This document shows positions 1 through 9,935 of a stretch of DNA of 64,000 bases, one piece after another. Source of the DNA: Cryptomeria japonica (lineage: Eukaryota; Streptophyta; Pinopsida; Cupressales; Cupressaceae); contig NC_081406.1 in assembly GCF_030272615.1 (NCBI RefSeq), positions 481,833,900 to 481,897,899 on the forward strand, given 5' to 3'. How positions within the stretch are numbered: the first letter of the stretch is position 1; every line of letters begins with the position of its first letter. Made by a program: the position numbers and the translations under genes. The notes under the pieces are model-generated. The model made no database searches. It saw only the letters and a list, made by a program, of their open reading frames with translations, and was not told the DNA's origin.

Positions 1-2
1 TT

Positions 3-197
3 GCAAGTTTTAAAGAAATAATTATTCAACATGCCTTCAGAGAGAAAAATAGTGTAGCAGATTGTTTAGCGAATATAGGAGTTAACTCTCATTCCCAATC
101 AATTTGGCACGAGGAGGATCTAAATTTAAACATTAAAAACTCCCTTAGAAAGGACCATTATATGGGGAGAGAAGGACAATTTAATCATGACAGGTAA
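3..197 (+). pseudogene. LINE-like RNase H domain, C-terminal end (5' end outside window)
   Basis: One open frame runs from the window edge to a TAA at 195-197. It carries the pattern HAFREKNSVADCLANIG. This matches the end of the RNase H domain that follows reverse transcriptase in plant non-LTR (LINE) elements, whose usual form is H-x-x-R-E-x-N-x-x-A-D-x-L-A-N. The domain degrades the RNA strand of the RNA:DNA hybrid during reverse transcription. The visible piece has no stop before position 195 and ends in a charged tail with no known motif. The same-strand accessory ORF at 478 and an A-rich 3' end near 2090 follow, so I read 1-2097 as the 3' end of one element. A captured host RNase H-like gene is a less likely alternative. 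Confidence 0.6.
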
Positions 198-477
198 AAA
201 GAATTATTTATGCCTTGTTGGAAAGGTCATCATTACTTGGCAAAGCGACAGATCTCCTACAATCTTTAATTATTTGCGGCATGCTTTGTGGGTAACCCAC
301 TTCAAAATCTCAAGAAACTTTGGGAAAGAAGGAATTAGTTTGCAAAGAAATAGAGCAGATAACCTGAATCTGAAGATGGGAGGTGACCTGAGGCAGGGGG
401 AACCAGATAATACATCGACTTGGAGAGTGATGCCAAAAGTCTAGGCAAAACTGGAAAAGGGTTCTCTTACCAGCTTC
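198..477 (+). other. Spacer between RNase H and accessory ORF
   Basis: A short frame of 85 codons (187-444) overlaps the end of the RNase H frame, but I recognise nothing in it and treat it as chance. I see no repeat or regulatory motif here. Confidence 0.3.
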
Positions 478-1980
478 ATGGAGAAGCTCGTGGACTATGA
501 CAAAGGTAGGGTCAACCTAGCCGTTTCCAAGATTTCTGAAAATTGGTCAAATGGCTCTTTTAAAATCTATGGAGTCAAGTTTAAACTGGACACTGGGCTC
601 ATATCTACTATAATAGGAATGCCCCACACTAGGCTTAATTTCTTTTGAGACCTCAAAGTCTCCAACAACGCAGTCAATCTGTTCCCGTGGAAAGAGAAAG
701 AAAGGGTTAAAATCGGCAAAGCTACTAGGGGCTACTATGAAGCTGCAAACCTCAAGAAACTATGGGGTTGGGTTCTGAATGCAATTATGGAATACATCAT
801 GGTTGAAGGTTATTTCTCCAGGGCCCACACCTACCATTTCATTCTCTTAAACCATTTCAGACATGATAAAAAGGTATCCCTGCCCTACTACCTTTTCAGG
901 TCACTCTCCAGGTCCCTTAATAAACATAGGAATAACCCTTCCAGCCCAATTCTCCACTGTAGGATTTTGCTTCTCATCTATGAGCATTGCAAAAACCTCG
1001 CCCTACTAGAAAATAAGAGGATTTCGGCCTCTCCGAGTAAGAGAAAGATGGAAGAAGGAGACTCCAGCAAGGAGAAGGTTTCCTCTAGTAGAAAAAGGAA
1101 AAGTGCCTCTGAGTTTGAAACAAAGGAAATTGAAAAGGAAAGTAGTGGTATGGAGATGGACGACTCCATCGGTGAAGAGAGCTGGAAAGATGAGGAGCTG
1201 GGTAATGAGGAAGAAAGTGGTGGTAATGAGCCTGGTCATGAAAGCCCTATCCTCAGTGATTGCCCTGGTAAGGACAACAGCCATCCGATGGAAGAAGTGA
1301 ATTTCAAGGATAATGAGGAGATGAATGTGAACTCCGAGAGGGGAATGAACAAAGATTCTGAGAAGGACCGGACTAAGGACAGGGTTAGCGAGGATAAGGA
1401 AAGCGCGGGTAAAGGGCTAATCTTGGATAACCTCAAGAATCTTTCTAAGGTGAGAATGGACTTTGATAGATGGACCTATGAGCACTTGAAGAACCTGGAT
1501 AAAAAGGGGAAAAACATGGATGAGAAGAGGGAGGATGAAAATAGAGAGCAGCTAAACTGGAAGCAAAATATGGAGGATAAGGTTAAAACACTGGAAGATG
1601 GGAAGGAAGCGATGAAAAATCTTATGGGTGTTATCCCAATTTTCCTTTCTGCTGTCATTAAAAACCTGGAGGACATCGCTAAGGTTTGTGACACTCCAAA
1701 ACTAGTTGTGGATCTTGACTTGGATGAAGAGACCATCTAGACTGGTAGTGGTGATGCTACTCCGGTGGGTGGCACTGCGAAGAGGACCGGGGCCAGTGTC
1801 AAGAAAGTTGTGGCTGCTCCCGCAAAGAATCTCCCTAATATTAGGGATAACATCAAAGAGCCACATGAAATTAGCAACACTTTAGCAAAATCTCTGGAAA
1901 AATCAACTAGTATCTTCTGGACTCTGGATGGCCTGCTGGCTTTGTGGGGCTTTTTCCAGTTTTCTTTGGTTTTCTGCTAG
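478..1980 (+). pseudogene. Accessory ORF, same domain family as the post-integrase ORF of element F
   Basis: From the ATG at 478 one frame continues to 1980, about 500 codons, broken by only two in-frame stops (TGA 646-648, TAG 1738-1740). Residues about 1-175 form a globular part with the signature YIMVEG, then HTYHFILLNHFRH, then VSLPYYLF, and an N-terminal block ending in IIGMP. Residues about 180-420 are highly charged (Glu/Lys/Ser-rich) and probably coiled coil. The tail is short and partly hydrophobic. The globular part matches the extra ORF of element F (about 20230-20520, minus strand): YITCEG, HSPHFRLLSHLRH and VNVPNFLYHLI in the same order and spacing. The function is unknown. The layout resembles domains annotated in plants as putative transposon or env-like ORFs, but I cannot confirm a family. 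Confidence 0.5.
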
Positions 1981-2097
1981 TTTTTCATAGGCATTTCCTC
2001 TTTTGTTTCTTGTTGTTTTGCTGTTTAAGTTTTGCTTGTAAAGGGTTTTGGGGCCTCTTCAAAACCTGCTTTTACCTTAATAAAAAACAAAATTATT
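1981..2097 (+). other. LINE-like 3' UTR with poly(A) signal and A-rich tail
   Basis: The stretch is T-rich, then has AATAAA at 2079-2084 and an A-rich run to about 2095. Gypsy coding sequence starts immediately after it. This is how a LINE 3' end looks when it has inserted into another element. Confidence 0.5.
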
Positions 2098-3582
2098 TAT
2101 CTCTTAGTCCAGCATGCAAGTGTGAAAGATTTCCTTCTCAACAAGGAAATAGGTGAGAGGAGAGCTGGATGGATCACTAAGGTCATGGAGTATGACCTTG
2201 ACACAAGATTACTAGGTTAGTAAGGGGAAGAGGACTCTATGAGAAGTTTAATTCATCTTTTGGAAAAAAATTAGAGGTCTCCCTCTTGATGCAGGAAGAA
2301 GAACAAACTGAAAACCAAGAAAATGTGCAAGCTGACTAGTTCCAAAATTTGATTGCCTTCCTAAGGGATGACAACTATCCTCCTCACTTTGATAGAGCTA
2401 GGAGGAGACATCTCAGGTTGTAGTCCATCCCCTATGATTTGGTGGATGTGATTTTTTTCAAAAGGGACCTAAATGGTGTCCTCCTAAGGTGCATTAGGGG
2501 TGATCAGACCCTCAGGTTGCTAGAAGATTTTAACAATGGACCCTTAGGTGGCCATTTCTCAGCAAGGACCACAACCATGAAAATCATAAGGGAGGGCTAT
2601 TATTGGCCTTCTCTTTTTGGTGATGCTCACAAATGGGTTAGGAAGTGCAAGGAGTGTACACTTTTTGCAAGTAAACAAAGATTGGCAGATCTACCCCTTC
2701 ATCCTATCTCTATTGATCAACCTTTTGCACAATGGGGGCTTGATTTTATTGGCCCTATTAATCCAATGTCAAGTGTAGGCCACAAGTATATTTTGGATGC
2801 TATTGACTATTTCACAAGGTGGACAAAGGCTGTTTCTTTGAAGGATGCAATCGAGAGTTCAGTGGTTCAATTCCTTGAGAGGATTGCAACCAGATTTGGA
2901 GCCTCATCCACAATTATATTAGACAATGCTAAGGCCTTTTTGGGATCTTAGACTAGTCTATGGGTAGTCCAACATGACATGTTTTTCAAAACATCATCAA
3001 ATTATTATCCCCAATGCAGTGACTTAGTTGAGTTCTCCAACAAAAATATCATTAGAATCATCAAGAGGACTCTTGAAGAAAATCAAAGGCAATGGCACCT
3101 CAAGTTGGGAACAACCCTATGGGATGATAGAATCACTCCCAAAAGAGCTTTAGGCAACTCACCTTTCATGCTAGTATATGGAAGGGAGGAAAGTTTTTCC
3201 TTATCCTTTGAGTTGCCATCTCTAGACCTAGCACATCAGTTGGAACTCTTGGAAAATGATGCTTTATCAATGAGGTATGTAGAGATTACAGAGCTTGAAG
3301 AGTCAGAGATAGGGCTATGCAAACCCTAAATGTATATCAGGGACAAGTTAATAGGTACTTTGTAAAGAAAACTATTTTGAGGATCTTTTGAGTTGGAGAT
3401 TTTGTCCTAAAATGGGATAATGACAGAGAAAAGAAGGGAGACACTCAAAATTTGATGCAATATGGAGTGGTCCCTATGTGATTATAGTCTACAAGGAGGC
3501 TAATTCTTTCAATCTGGCCAGACTAAATGGTGAAGGCATCCCCATTGTAGTCAATGGAATTCATTTTAAAGCATGTGCTTAG
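2098..3582 (+). pseudogene. Ty3/gypsy pol relic: end of RNase H, integrase, integrase C-terminal module
   Basis: Three frames together give a gypsy pol 3' half. About 2104-2215 encodes the RNase H end (GERRAGWITKVMEYD). About 2440-2951 encodes the integrase zinc region (GGHFSARTT, GYYWPS, CKEC; the expected first His reads Asn) and core (GLDFIGPI, DYFTRW, ILDNAKAF). The same frame continues past a TAG (2949-2951) with the third acidic residue region (VEFSNK) and ALGNSPFMLVYGRE. After frameshifts near 3330 and 3440 the C-terminal module GDFVLKWD and KFDAIWSGPY ends with TAG at 3580-3582. Integrase inserted the element cDNA into host DNA. With several stops and shifts it cannot work now. The 5' part is cut off by the LINE-like insertion at about 2097. 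Confidence 0.85.
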
Positions 3583-3892
3583 GGATTTGCAGATCCTTTT
3601 GTAAATATTTTGAATATCTATAATTTATGCTCTTCTACTTTCTATAAGTGCTCATGCATAGGTCAGTCCCTTCAGATTGGCCAAATTTTGATCTTTTATG
3701 GATGCAGGGAGGGTTTCCTTTTTTGTTCTCCTGTTGTGAATCCATGCCAAATGGATACTTTTCAAGGACATCTGGTCTTTCCCTTAGTATACTTAGGGCC
3801 CCCTCCGAGTTGCCAAAATGTTGACCTTTTTCTGTCAATTTAGCTATAGATCCAATTTGAGAAATTCAAGGTTTTCTTGTATAACCTGCATG
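3583..3892 (+). other. Non-coding 3' region of the gypsy relic
   Basis: There is no supported ORF. The stretch follows integrase directly and probably holds the end of the internal region and the start of the 3' LTR, but I could not fix the LTR start. It continues after the solo LTR at 5457. Confidence 0.35.
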
Positions 3893-3897
3893 TTATG

Positions 3898-5451
3898 TGT
3901 TGGCATATGTGCATAATATGTTGACATGATGATATTGTGTTGTCATTGATGTCAATATGCTCAAAGAGAATCGGTATGATGTTGTGAACTGGCATATGTG
4001 AAAAAGTGAAGCGATATGCTTGTTCAAGTGAACCGGTATGATGTTGTGAACCGGCATATGTGAACAAGTGAAGCGGTATGCTTGTTCAAGGGAACTAGTA
4101 TGATGTTGTGAACCGGAACCGGTGTGTTAGACTGAGAACCGGTATAAGGAATGTTTTGTATCTAGGGTTCATATGGAATAACTACCGGTTGGTAGTCTCA
4201 GCTTCAGGGTTTCTGGTTGAAGTGTTTCGAGCCTGTGTGTTTCAACCGATGGCATTGTGTAATGAGTTAGCATTGTAATAGAGATCAGATCATGATTGCC
4301 ACATCAGCCTTGTGCACATGAAGGATCTTGCATGAAGGATATTGATCCTATCTACCTCGAGAATGTGCAAAATCTCTGCAAATGATGGAGAACGCGTGAT
4401 GGGTTATCACCTCTAAGGAGCGGTGAAGAACAAATGATGGAGAATGTCTTGAGATCTATTCAAGACCATTGTATTCAAATGAATAGTGTTCAATGGTCAG
4501 GATTGAACCGACTAAATTTCTCAACCTAAGTATTTAGGGTTTAGGGTTTATGCTACTGACCTATCTGTTTCCTATAAGGTCGATGTGATGTTTCATGCTA
4601 AGGTTGTTGGAAAATGTTGTGTGTATCTATGTGTAGAGATATGTGATTCTTGCCAGACTAGTTGAGAGGATTGATACCTGCATAGTGTGTGTGTAGAAGG
4701 AAGGAACTAAAGCGGATCTACTTTGGCATTGAGTGCTATTACCAGATCATTGTAATACCTGTTGATCTCTAATCACTTCAACAATTGAAAAATCCCTTAA
4801 CAGGGTAGCTTTAACCAGCTTGCTGTAAATCCTTTAACAGGGTGACTCAAAGCCATTGAGTTCATAAAATCCTGTAACAAGATAACCTCTAACAGGGTTT
4901 AACCCTTAACTGGGTATTCTAGCCATCCCTTAACCGGCTGATCCCTAACAGGATCGGTTCCTAACAGAACCTATTGTAACAGTCTTTAACCAGACTAGGC
5001 TTCTAACTGAGTGGACTTCTAAAGAGTTCAAAATAGCTTGTGGGTACTCATCCCCACTATGGTTTTTCCTAGTTGGGTTTCCACGTGAAAAATATGTGTG
5101 TCATATGTGATGTCTTTTTCATGTGATGCTTTGTTGTTTTCTGTCAAGCAGTGAATCATGTTGATCTAGCTAGTTATTGTTTCTCTGATGATAGATTATC
5201 TGTTTATACATAAGGACTAAGTGGAAATGAGGGAGTAGGTTGTATGAAAAGTTAAGAAGATTGACCGGTTCATGTCTTTCATAGTTGCACTGTGTTTAAC
5301 TGGTAGTAATCTGGTTTGGACCGGTGTTAAGGATTGGCAGTAGTTTTTAGTCTGCAATCAAACCGGTTCAGGAAAAGTTTTTGTGCCTGTACTGATTCAC
5401 CCCCCCCTCTTAGTACCGGTTTGGTACTCACTTTTCATCATTGAGTTATCA
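3898..5451 (+). mobile_element. Solo LTR K (Sirevirus-like copia, family of element A)
   Basis: It begins TGTTGGCATATG and ends GAGTTATCA, the same termini as the LTRs of element A in reverse complement, and matches them along its length. Shared marks are a near-palindrome TTGTCATTGATGTCAA at 3940-3955, many AACCGG-type motifs, the block ending GGGTTTCCACGTG near 5080, and a C-run just before the end. There is no internal region, PBS or second LTR, and the flanking TSD is perfect, so it is a solo LTR left by LTR-LTR recombination. At about 1.55 kb it is longer than both LTRs of A (1.42 and 1.02 kb), so it may keep sequence they have lost. Confidence 0.88.
4788..5035 (+). repeat. Degenerate CCTTTAACAGGGT-type array inside LTR K
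   Basis: Roughly ten units resembling CCTTAACAGGGTAA recur at about 20-35 bp, many with local TTAACC/GGTTAA symmetry. The same array, inverted, lies in both LTRs of element A (about 50380-50590 and 56230-56430). Confidence 0.65.
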
Positions 5452-5456
5452 TTATG

Positions 5457-7770
5457 TGCTCCTGCATAACCTGTGTGTTATGCATAGTTTTGTCAGCAAT
5501 CTACAGACGAGGTTTATTTTGCCCTGTTACCCTTTTTGGGCCCCTAAATTATATTTTTGAGTTTACTGGATTGACCATTCAACTCACTTAATGGTCCACT
5601 GGTTGTAGGGTTCCTTGTCGTTGGCGATTTAGTCTCTACGTTCATTCCCATTGGCTAGCGATAGTTTGCTATTGGCTTTCTCTACATTGCTTCATGGGCT
5701 GGTGGGGAGTTCTAATTTTCTCCCACCTCCTTGCATGGTCTTCTAGTTGCTTCCTCTTGCTTTGCAAGCTAGCAGGAAATGGATGTGGTGGGCCCCAAGT
5801 GGCCAGGGCCTTTTTGGCCTAAATTTCTATGTCGGTGAATGCTTTTTGGGTCTTGTCGAAAGGCGATATCTTGACGAAATGTGAGAGGCAGTTTGGCCAC
5901 AAGAAAAAGGTGATAAGGCAACAATGGCACAAGATAGAGGGGATAGAGATTCGGTCTCTCCCCATCACTCCACGAAGGAAAATCACAACACAAGGTAACC
6001 CTGTGGGGTAAAAAAGCAAAGAAAATCGGATAGTCATCCCAACATCCCGCATGCCATTTCAAGGTGCCAAGGGGGTCTTGTGGGATAAGAACAAAAAAGA
6101 GGGAGTGTTATGGGGCAGTTAACAATAGTAGGTAGATAGATCCCCCACCATCCTTTAGGGTAAAGTAAAGGGCCAGGTGATGTGCATGGGATAAGAGATG
6201 GGTAAGGGAGATGGTTATCTCGCCATTCTGCACCGGTCATATTACAAGGGGTGATGCTTGCAAGACCAAAGCACAGGAGAAAATGAATTCTTCCCTGATA
6301 TCCCCCAAAGAATTTTGTGAAGGCACTGAGGTTGCATGGGGTAAAAAATCTACAGGACAAGGCATTCCCCTCCATCCCACAAGGTAAGAGGACCGTTCAA
6401 TGGTCAAACAACAAAAGTAAAGCGTGGTCCTGACCCACCACGTTAGATAATGATGACAGTCAGATCTTTATAAGGGTCTGATTAAATGACTGCGACTTAT
6501 TCTCTAGTTGGGCTCTTTTGGGTGTGTATGTGGCGAGATCTCACGCATCCATCTACGCGCGAGATCTCTCAATCAAATGACTAACATTCAAATGTGGAGG
6601 CCATTGAAATTTGAATGCTCTCTATCAGGGGTGGTTGTCAAACCAGTAGTCGAGACATTTTTTGCGCTTAGTCGGTGCGCGAACTTTGATTTTTTTTTGC
6701 TTCCAACCACCAGAGATTTTCACCATTACTCCATAAGTGACCCTACAGGTCGATTCTAGACAACACTCATGCCTCTTCAAGGCGTTATGAAGACTTTTGT
6801 GTCTGACATAGATTTCTCAGATGCCATTCCATGCATATTTCTCTTGATTTTTAGGAGATGATTGTCCCTCCCATGCCTCTGCAGCCAATTTCAGACGAAA
6901 TCCATGCTCATTCATTGCGGATCATAGACGTTTTTACTCAGGAGTGTACTCGACCATGCTTATGTGCAGGGGTTGCTTTATCTATTGAGTAATTATTATT
7001 CTCCTAGATGATTAGACACTCACAAAGGAGATTTTGCATGCTATAGATCCAATCATTCTATTGGATTTTCTTCTCCAATCTGCCTTTTTGTAGTCTAACG
7101 CTAGTTAGGGTTTCTATCTTGACCTTGATCTGAGTTTTGCATGAACTATAAAGACATTTTTTGTAATATTTTCAAGGGATCTCTTTTATTTCTCTCGTAG
7201 AAAAACTATGTTTTTTCTTAGCGATTATAAATTTTGGCTTGCCTTCATATCAATAGATTTTATTATCTTACCTTGCTTCAGTTCTTTCAATTTGTGTAAT
7301 ATTTCTACCTTATTGTTTGAATGCATCCTACTTGTTTCGTTGAGCTGTAGGTGATTGTGTTAAACCCTCTTCAGGTGTCATCTGTGAACTATCTTGGTTC
7401 CTCTTTCCATGTTGCAAGAATTCTAACCTCCACTCACACTTGGATGATCAAGTAGGATAGAAGTTTGTGTATATATTGGGTAGCTCTTTTGATATTTTGT
7501 GCAGTTATAGGCAGGGAGATCAAGCTTTCAATCTAGGTGTGAACCTCATTTCCCTTCTTCCAAGCATACCCTCTTTCTCCCTTTTCCCTGTAAGACTAGC
7601 AGAATAGATATTTCGGTGTTGGGTTAGTCCAACACTTGCACTCGGACTAGAAAGGAAGCTAACCTTCTTCAGAGACTCAACCTCACTTATACAAGTCCCA
7701 CACTTGGAGGTTGATTCAGTGTTGCACAAGGTTGATGACTGGGATTTCTCATCAAGCGGGTGAACTTTTG
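5457..7770 (+). other. Non-coding sequence, probably the rest of the gypsy LTR and leader
   Basis: No ORF here looks real. A TATA-like TTTATAAGGG lies at about 6468-6477 in a GC-richer stretch, so this may be LTR promoter sequence of the relic at 2098-3582. A perfect 7-bp inverted repeat GTGTTGG/CCAACAC with a 6-nt loop lies at 7616-7635. The right edge is where copia RT coding of element E starts. Confidence 0.35.
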
Positions 7771-8402
7771 TGACAACAATTACCTTCAACTTTAATGTAT
7801 AAGTTGTTGTCAACACATCCCTTCTTCAATCCTTGCTGATGTAAATACTTGTCTAGTCTGGAGTATCATGCTCTAGGAGCTTGTTTTAAATCATATACTA
7901 CTTTCCTCAATCTATAGACAAAATCTCCTTTCTTAGGTGACTGAAACCCTTCAGGTTGCTCAATATAAACTTCTTCAAAATTGCCATTTAGGAACATAGA
8001 TTTTTCATCCTTTTGGTATACTGTATAATCTCTATAAGCTGAAAAAGCTAAAAACATCCTAATGGCCTCAAGTCTAGCAACATGGGCAAATGTTTCTTCA
8101 AAGTCTATGCCCTCTACTTGTGAGTATCCTTTGCACACAAGTCTAGCTTTATTTCTAATCACCTTACCATCTTCATTTACTTTATTCCCGTAGACCCACT
8201 TTTTGCCAATAACATTTTTATTAGCTAACCTAGGTACTAAATCCCATGTTTTATTCTTTTCTATCTGCTGTAATTCTTCTTGCATTGCCTTTACCCAATA
8301 TTTTCTCTTGCCGATCTCATTGTAATTCTTTGGTTCCATTTCAGTCAAGTGACAAAAATTGACTTGTTCATTGTTCCTTGCATGTATTCTCCTTGTTTGC
8401 AC
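7771..8402 (-). pseudogene. E reverse transcriptase, N-terminal part
   Basis: The frame from 8402 down carries the copia RT start: [21 protein letters not shown], then [42 protein letters not shown], and YIEQPEGF near 7940. A stop at 7866-7868 interrupts the usual KQAPRAWY, and coding resemblance continues to NLYIKVEGN near 7775. The catalytic FVDD/YVDD block and all of RNase H are missing. The usual QMDVKSAFLNG reads [11 protein letters not shown] here. Confidence 0.85.
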
Positions 8403-9419
8403 ACCCTCTTCCTTGTTGCCTATGATCTAATCTTCAGGGTGATTTTTCCACACATACCTATTTTGGGGCTTCTTAGTGACTTATTCATCTTTATAACATG
8501 GTTCCTCAGTTAGATTGTCAACATTTAGCTTTGACTTTTGGAAATATTCATTAATCCTTATATTTAGAATTTCAACAACTTTCTTGAGGTGTTTGTTGAA
8601 ACATTTGTATTCCTTTCTATGAGTTGAGTAGCCCAAGAAAATACCTTCATCACACCTTGCATAAAAACTTCCTAGTCCATCCTCATCTCTTCTAATAAAA
8701 TATTTACTTCCAAAAACTTTAAAGTACTTAACAAAGGCTTTCTTACCATACCACAACTTGTATGCTGTCCTTTTGCTATTCACTCTTAGCTGAGCCCTAT
8801 TAAGAGTGTTTAATACTGTATAAACAACCTCTTTTCACTTTACATATGATGAATTTGATTCATTTAATAGTGCTCTTTCCATTTCTTTGATTGTTCCGTT
8901 CTTTCTCTCCACAACACCATTCTGTTGAGGTGTTCTAGTAGTAGAGTATTTTCTTTTGATTCAATATTATTCACAATATTCTTCAAACTTGTTTGATGTA
9001 AATTCTACCCCTTGGTTTAATCTCAAGCATTTCACCTTGTATCGATTCTTTTTCTCAACCATTTTTCTAAAGATCTTGAACTTGTCAAATTCTTGTGACT
9101 TGTCATGTAAGAAAGTTACCCAAGTCATCCTTGAATAATCATCAATTAACAACATGGAGTACTTTTCACCATTTAGAGCTCTTGTCTTAGTAGGATCACA
9201 CAAATCTATATGTATTAGTTCCAATGGCTTTGTGGTTGAGTATTTCTTTGTCTTGAAGCTTACCCTTATTTTCATTCCTTTTTGATACTCATCACGTATA
9301 TTGTTTGTCAGTTTAGTAATCTTAGGCAAGTGTCTCACATATCCTTTTGAACTTACTTTGACAAGATTGTAAAAATTTATGTGGCCTAATCTTCTATTCC
9401 ATAACCAAATTTCATCCAC
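8403..9419 (-). pseudogene. E GAG-pre-integrase and integrase
   Basis: From 9419 down: LWNRRLGHINF (GAG-pre-integrase His motif), LELIHIDLCDPT (first catalytic Asp region), LLIDDYSRMTWV, and CLRLNQGVEFTSNKFEEYC, where the usual S/T-D-Q-G-G-E-F has Asn for Asp and Val for Gly, so the active site is damaged. After stops near 8967, the C-terminal part 8783-8481 shows FKVFGSKYFIRRDE and DEGIFLGYSTHRKEYKCFN, typical of copia. Integrase would insert the cDNA at new sites. It shares the general frame of PR and RT, as expected for one polyprotein. Confidence 0.85.
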
Positions 9420-9935
9420 CTACCCCATCATGCATTGTGACCCATGGCACTCTTTTAGATTGTACACATTTCCATCAATCCTTTTACCTTCAGCCACAAG
9501 CCTTCCACTCTTTTCCCTTCTAATCTCAAAACTTTTAGAGTCAAATGTGAACTTGTAGCCGCTATTGCACATTTGAAAAACAATAAGCAAGTTGTGTTTC
9601 ATTCCTTCCACATAGTATACATTGTGTGTGAGTAAATTTCCATCTATACTTAAGGTTCCTTTTCCTTTTATCTTGATGGAGTTGTTGTCACCAAACCTTA
9701 CTGAACCACCATTCCAATCTTCAATTTTTGTAAACTTATTTTTGTCTCCCATCAAATGATTGGAGCAACCACTATCAATCACCCAAATATTTTTCCTTTT
9801 GGCATGAAGTGTTGTTTGAACTAGCAAGTTTGACTCATTCTTTTCTTTGACCTTTTCTTTCCAGACTTGTTTGATCTCCTTCTTCTTCTCTATTGCAAAT
9901 TTTGACTTAGATTTTTTCAAAGGAGCAACATCCAT
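9420..9935 (-). pseudogene. E aspartic protease
   Basis: WVIDSGCSNHLMGDKNKF holds the D-S-G catalytic triad and the downstream copia pattern FGDNNSIKIKGKG and NVYYVEGMKHNLL. The protease cuts the Gag-Pol polyprotein. The frame ends at a stop at the GAG-pre-integrase border (9420-9422), probably a decay stop rather than the true end. Confidence 0.88.

Larger units (their letters stand above)
3893..5456 (+). repeat. 5-bp target-site duplication around solo LTR K
   Basis: TTATG at 3893-3897 and again at 5452-5456 flanks the LTR exactly. A perfect 5-bp duplication is what copia integrase leaves. Confidence 0.85.

Noticed and set aside
187-444. 85-codon ORF after the RNase H
   Set aside because: It overlaps the RNase H end in another frame, shows no recognisable motif and has ordinary composition.
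4788-5035. Regularly spaced short repeats, considered as a CRISPR-like array
   Set aside because: Units are degenerate, spacing is irregular, there are no unique spacers or cas genes, and the array lies inside a plant LTR.
6034-6375. 113-codon minus-strand ORF in the non-coding part of the gypsy relic
   Set aside because: No motif, no neighbour on that strand; a GC-richer patch makes longer chance ORFs likely.
7616-7635. GTGTTGG/CCAACAC hairpin, considered as a regulatory stem or a minimal element
   Set aside because: Seven-base arms are expected by chance in 64 kb and nothing around supports a function.
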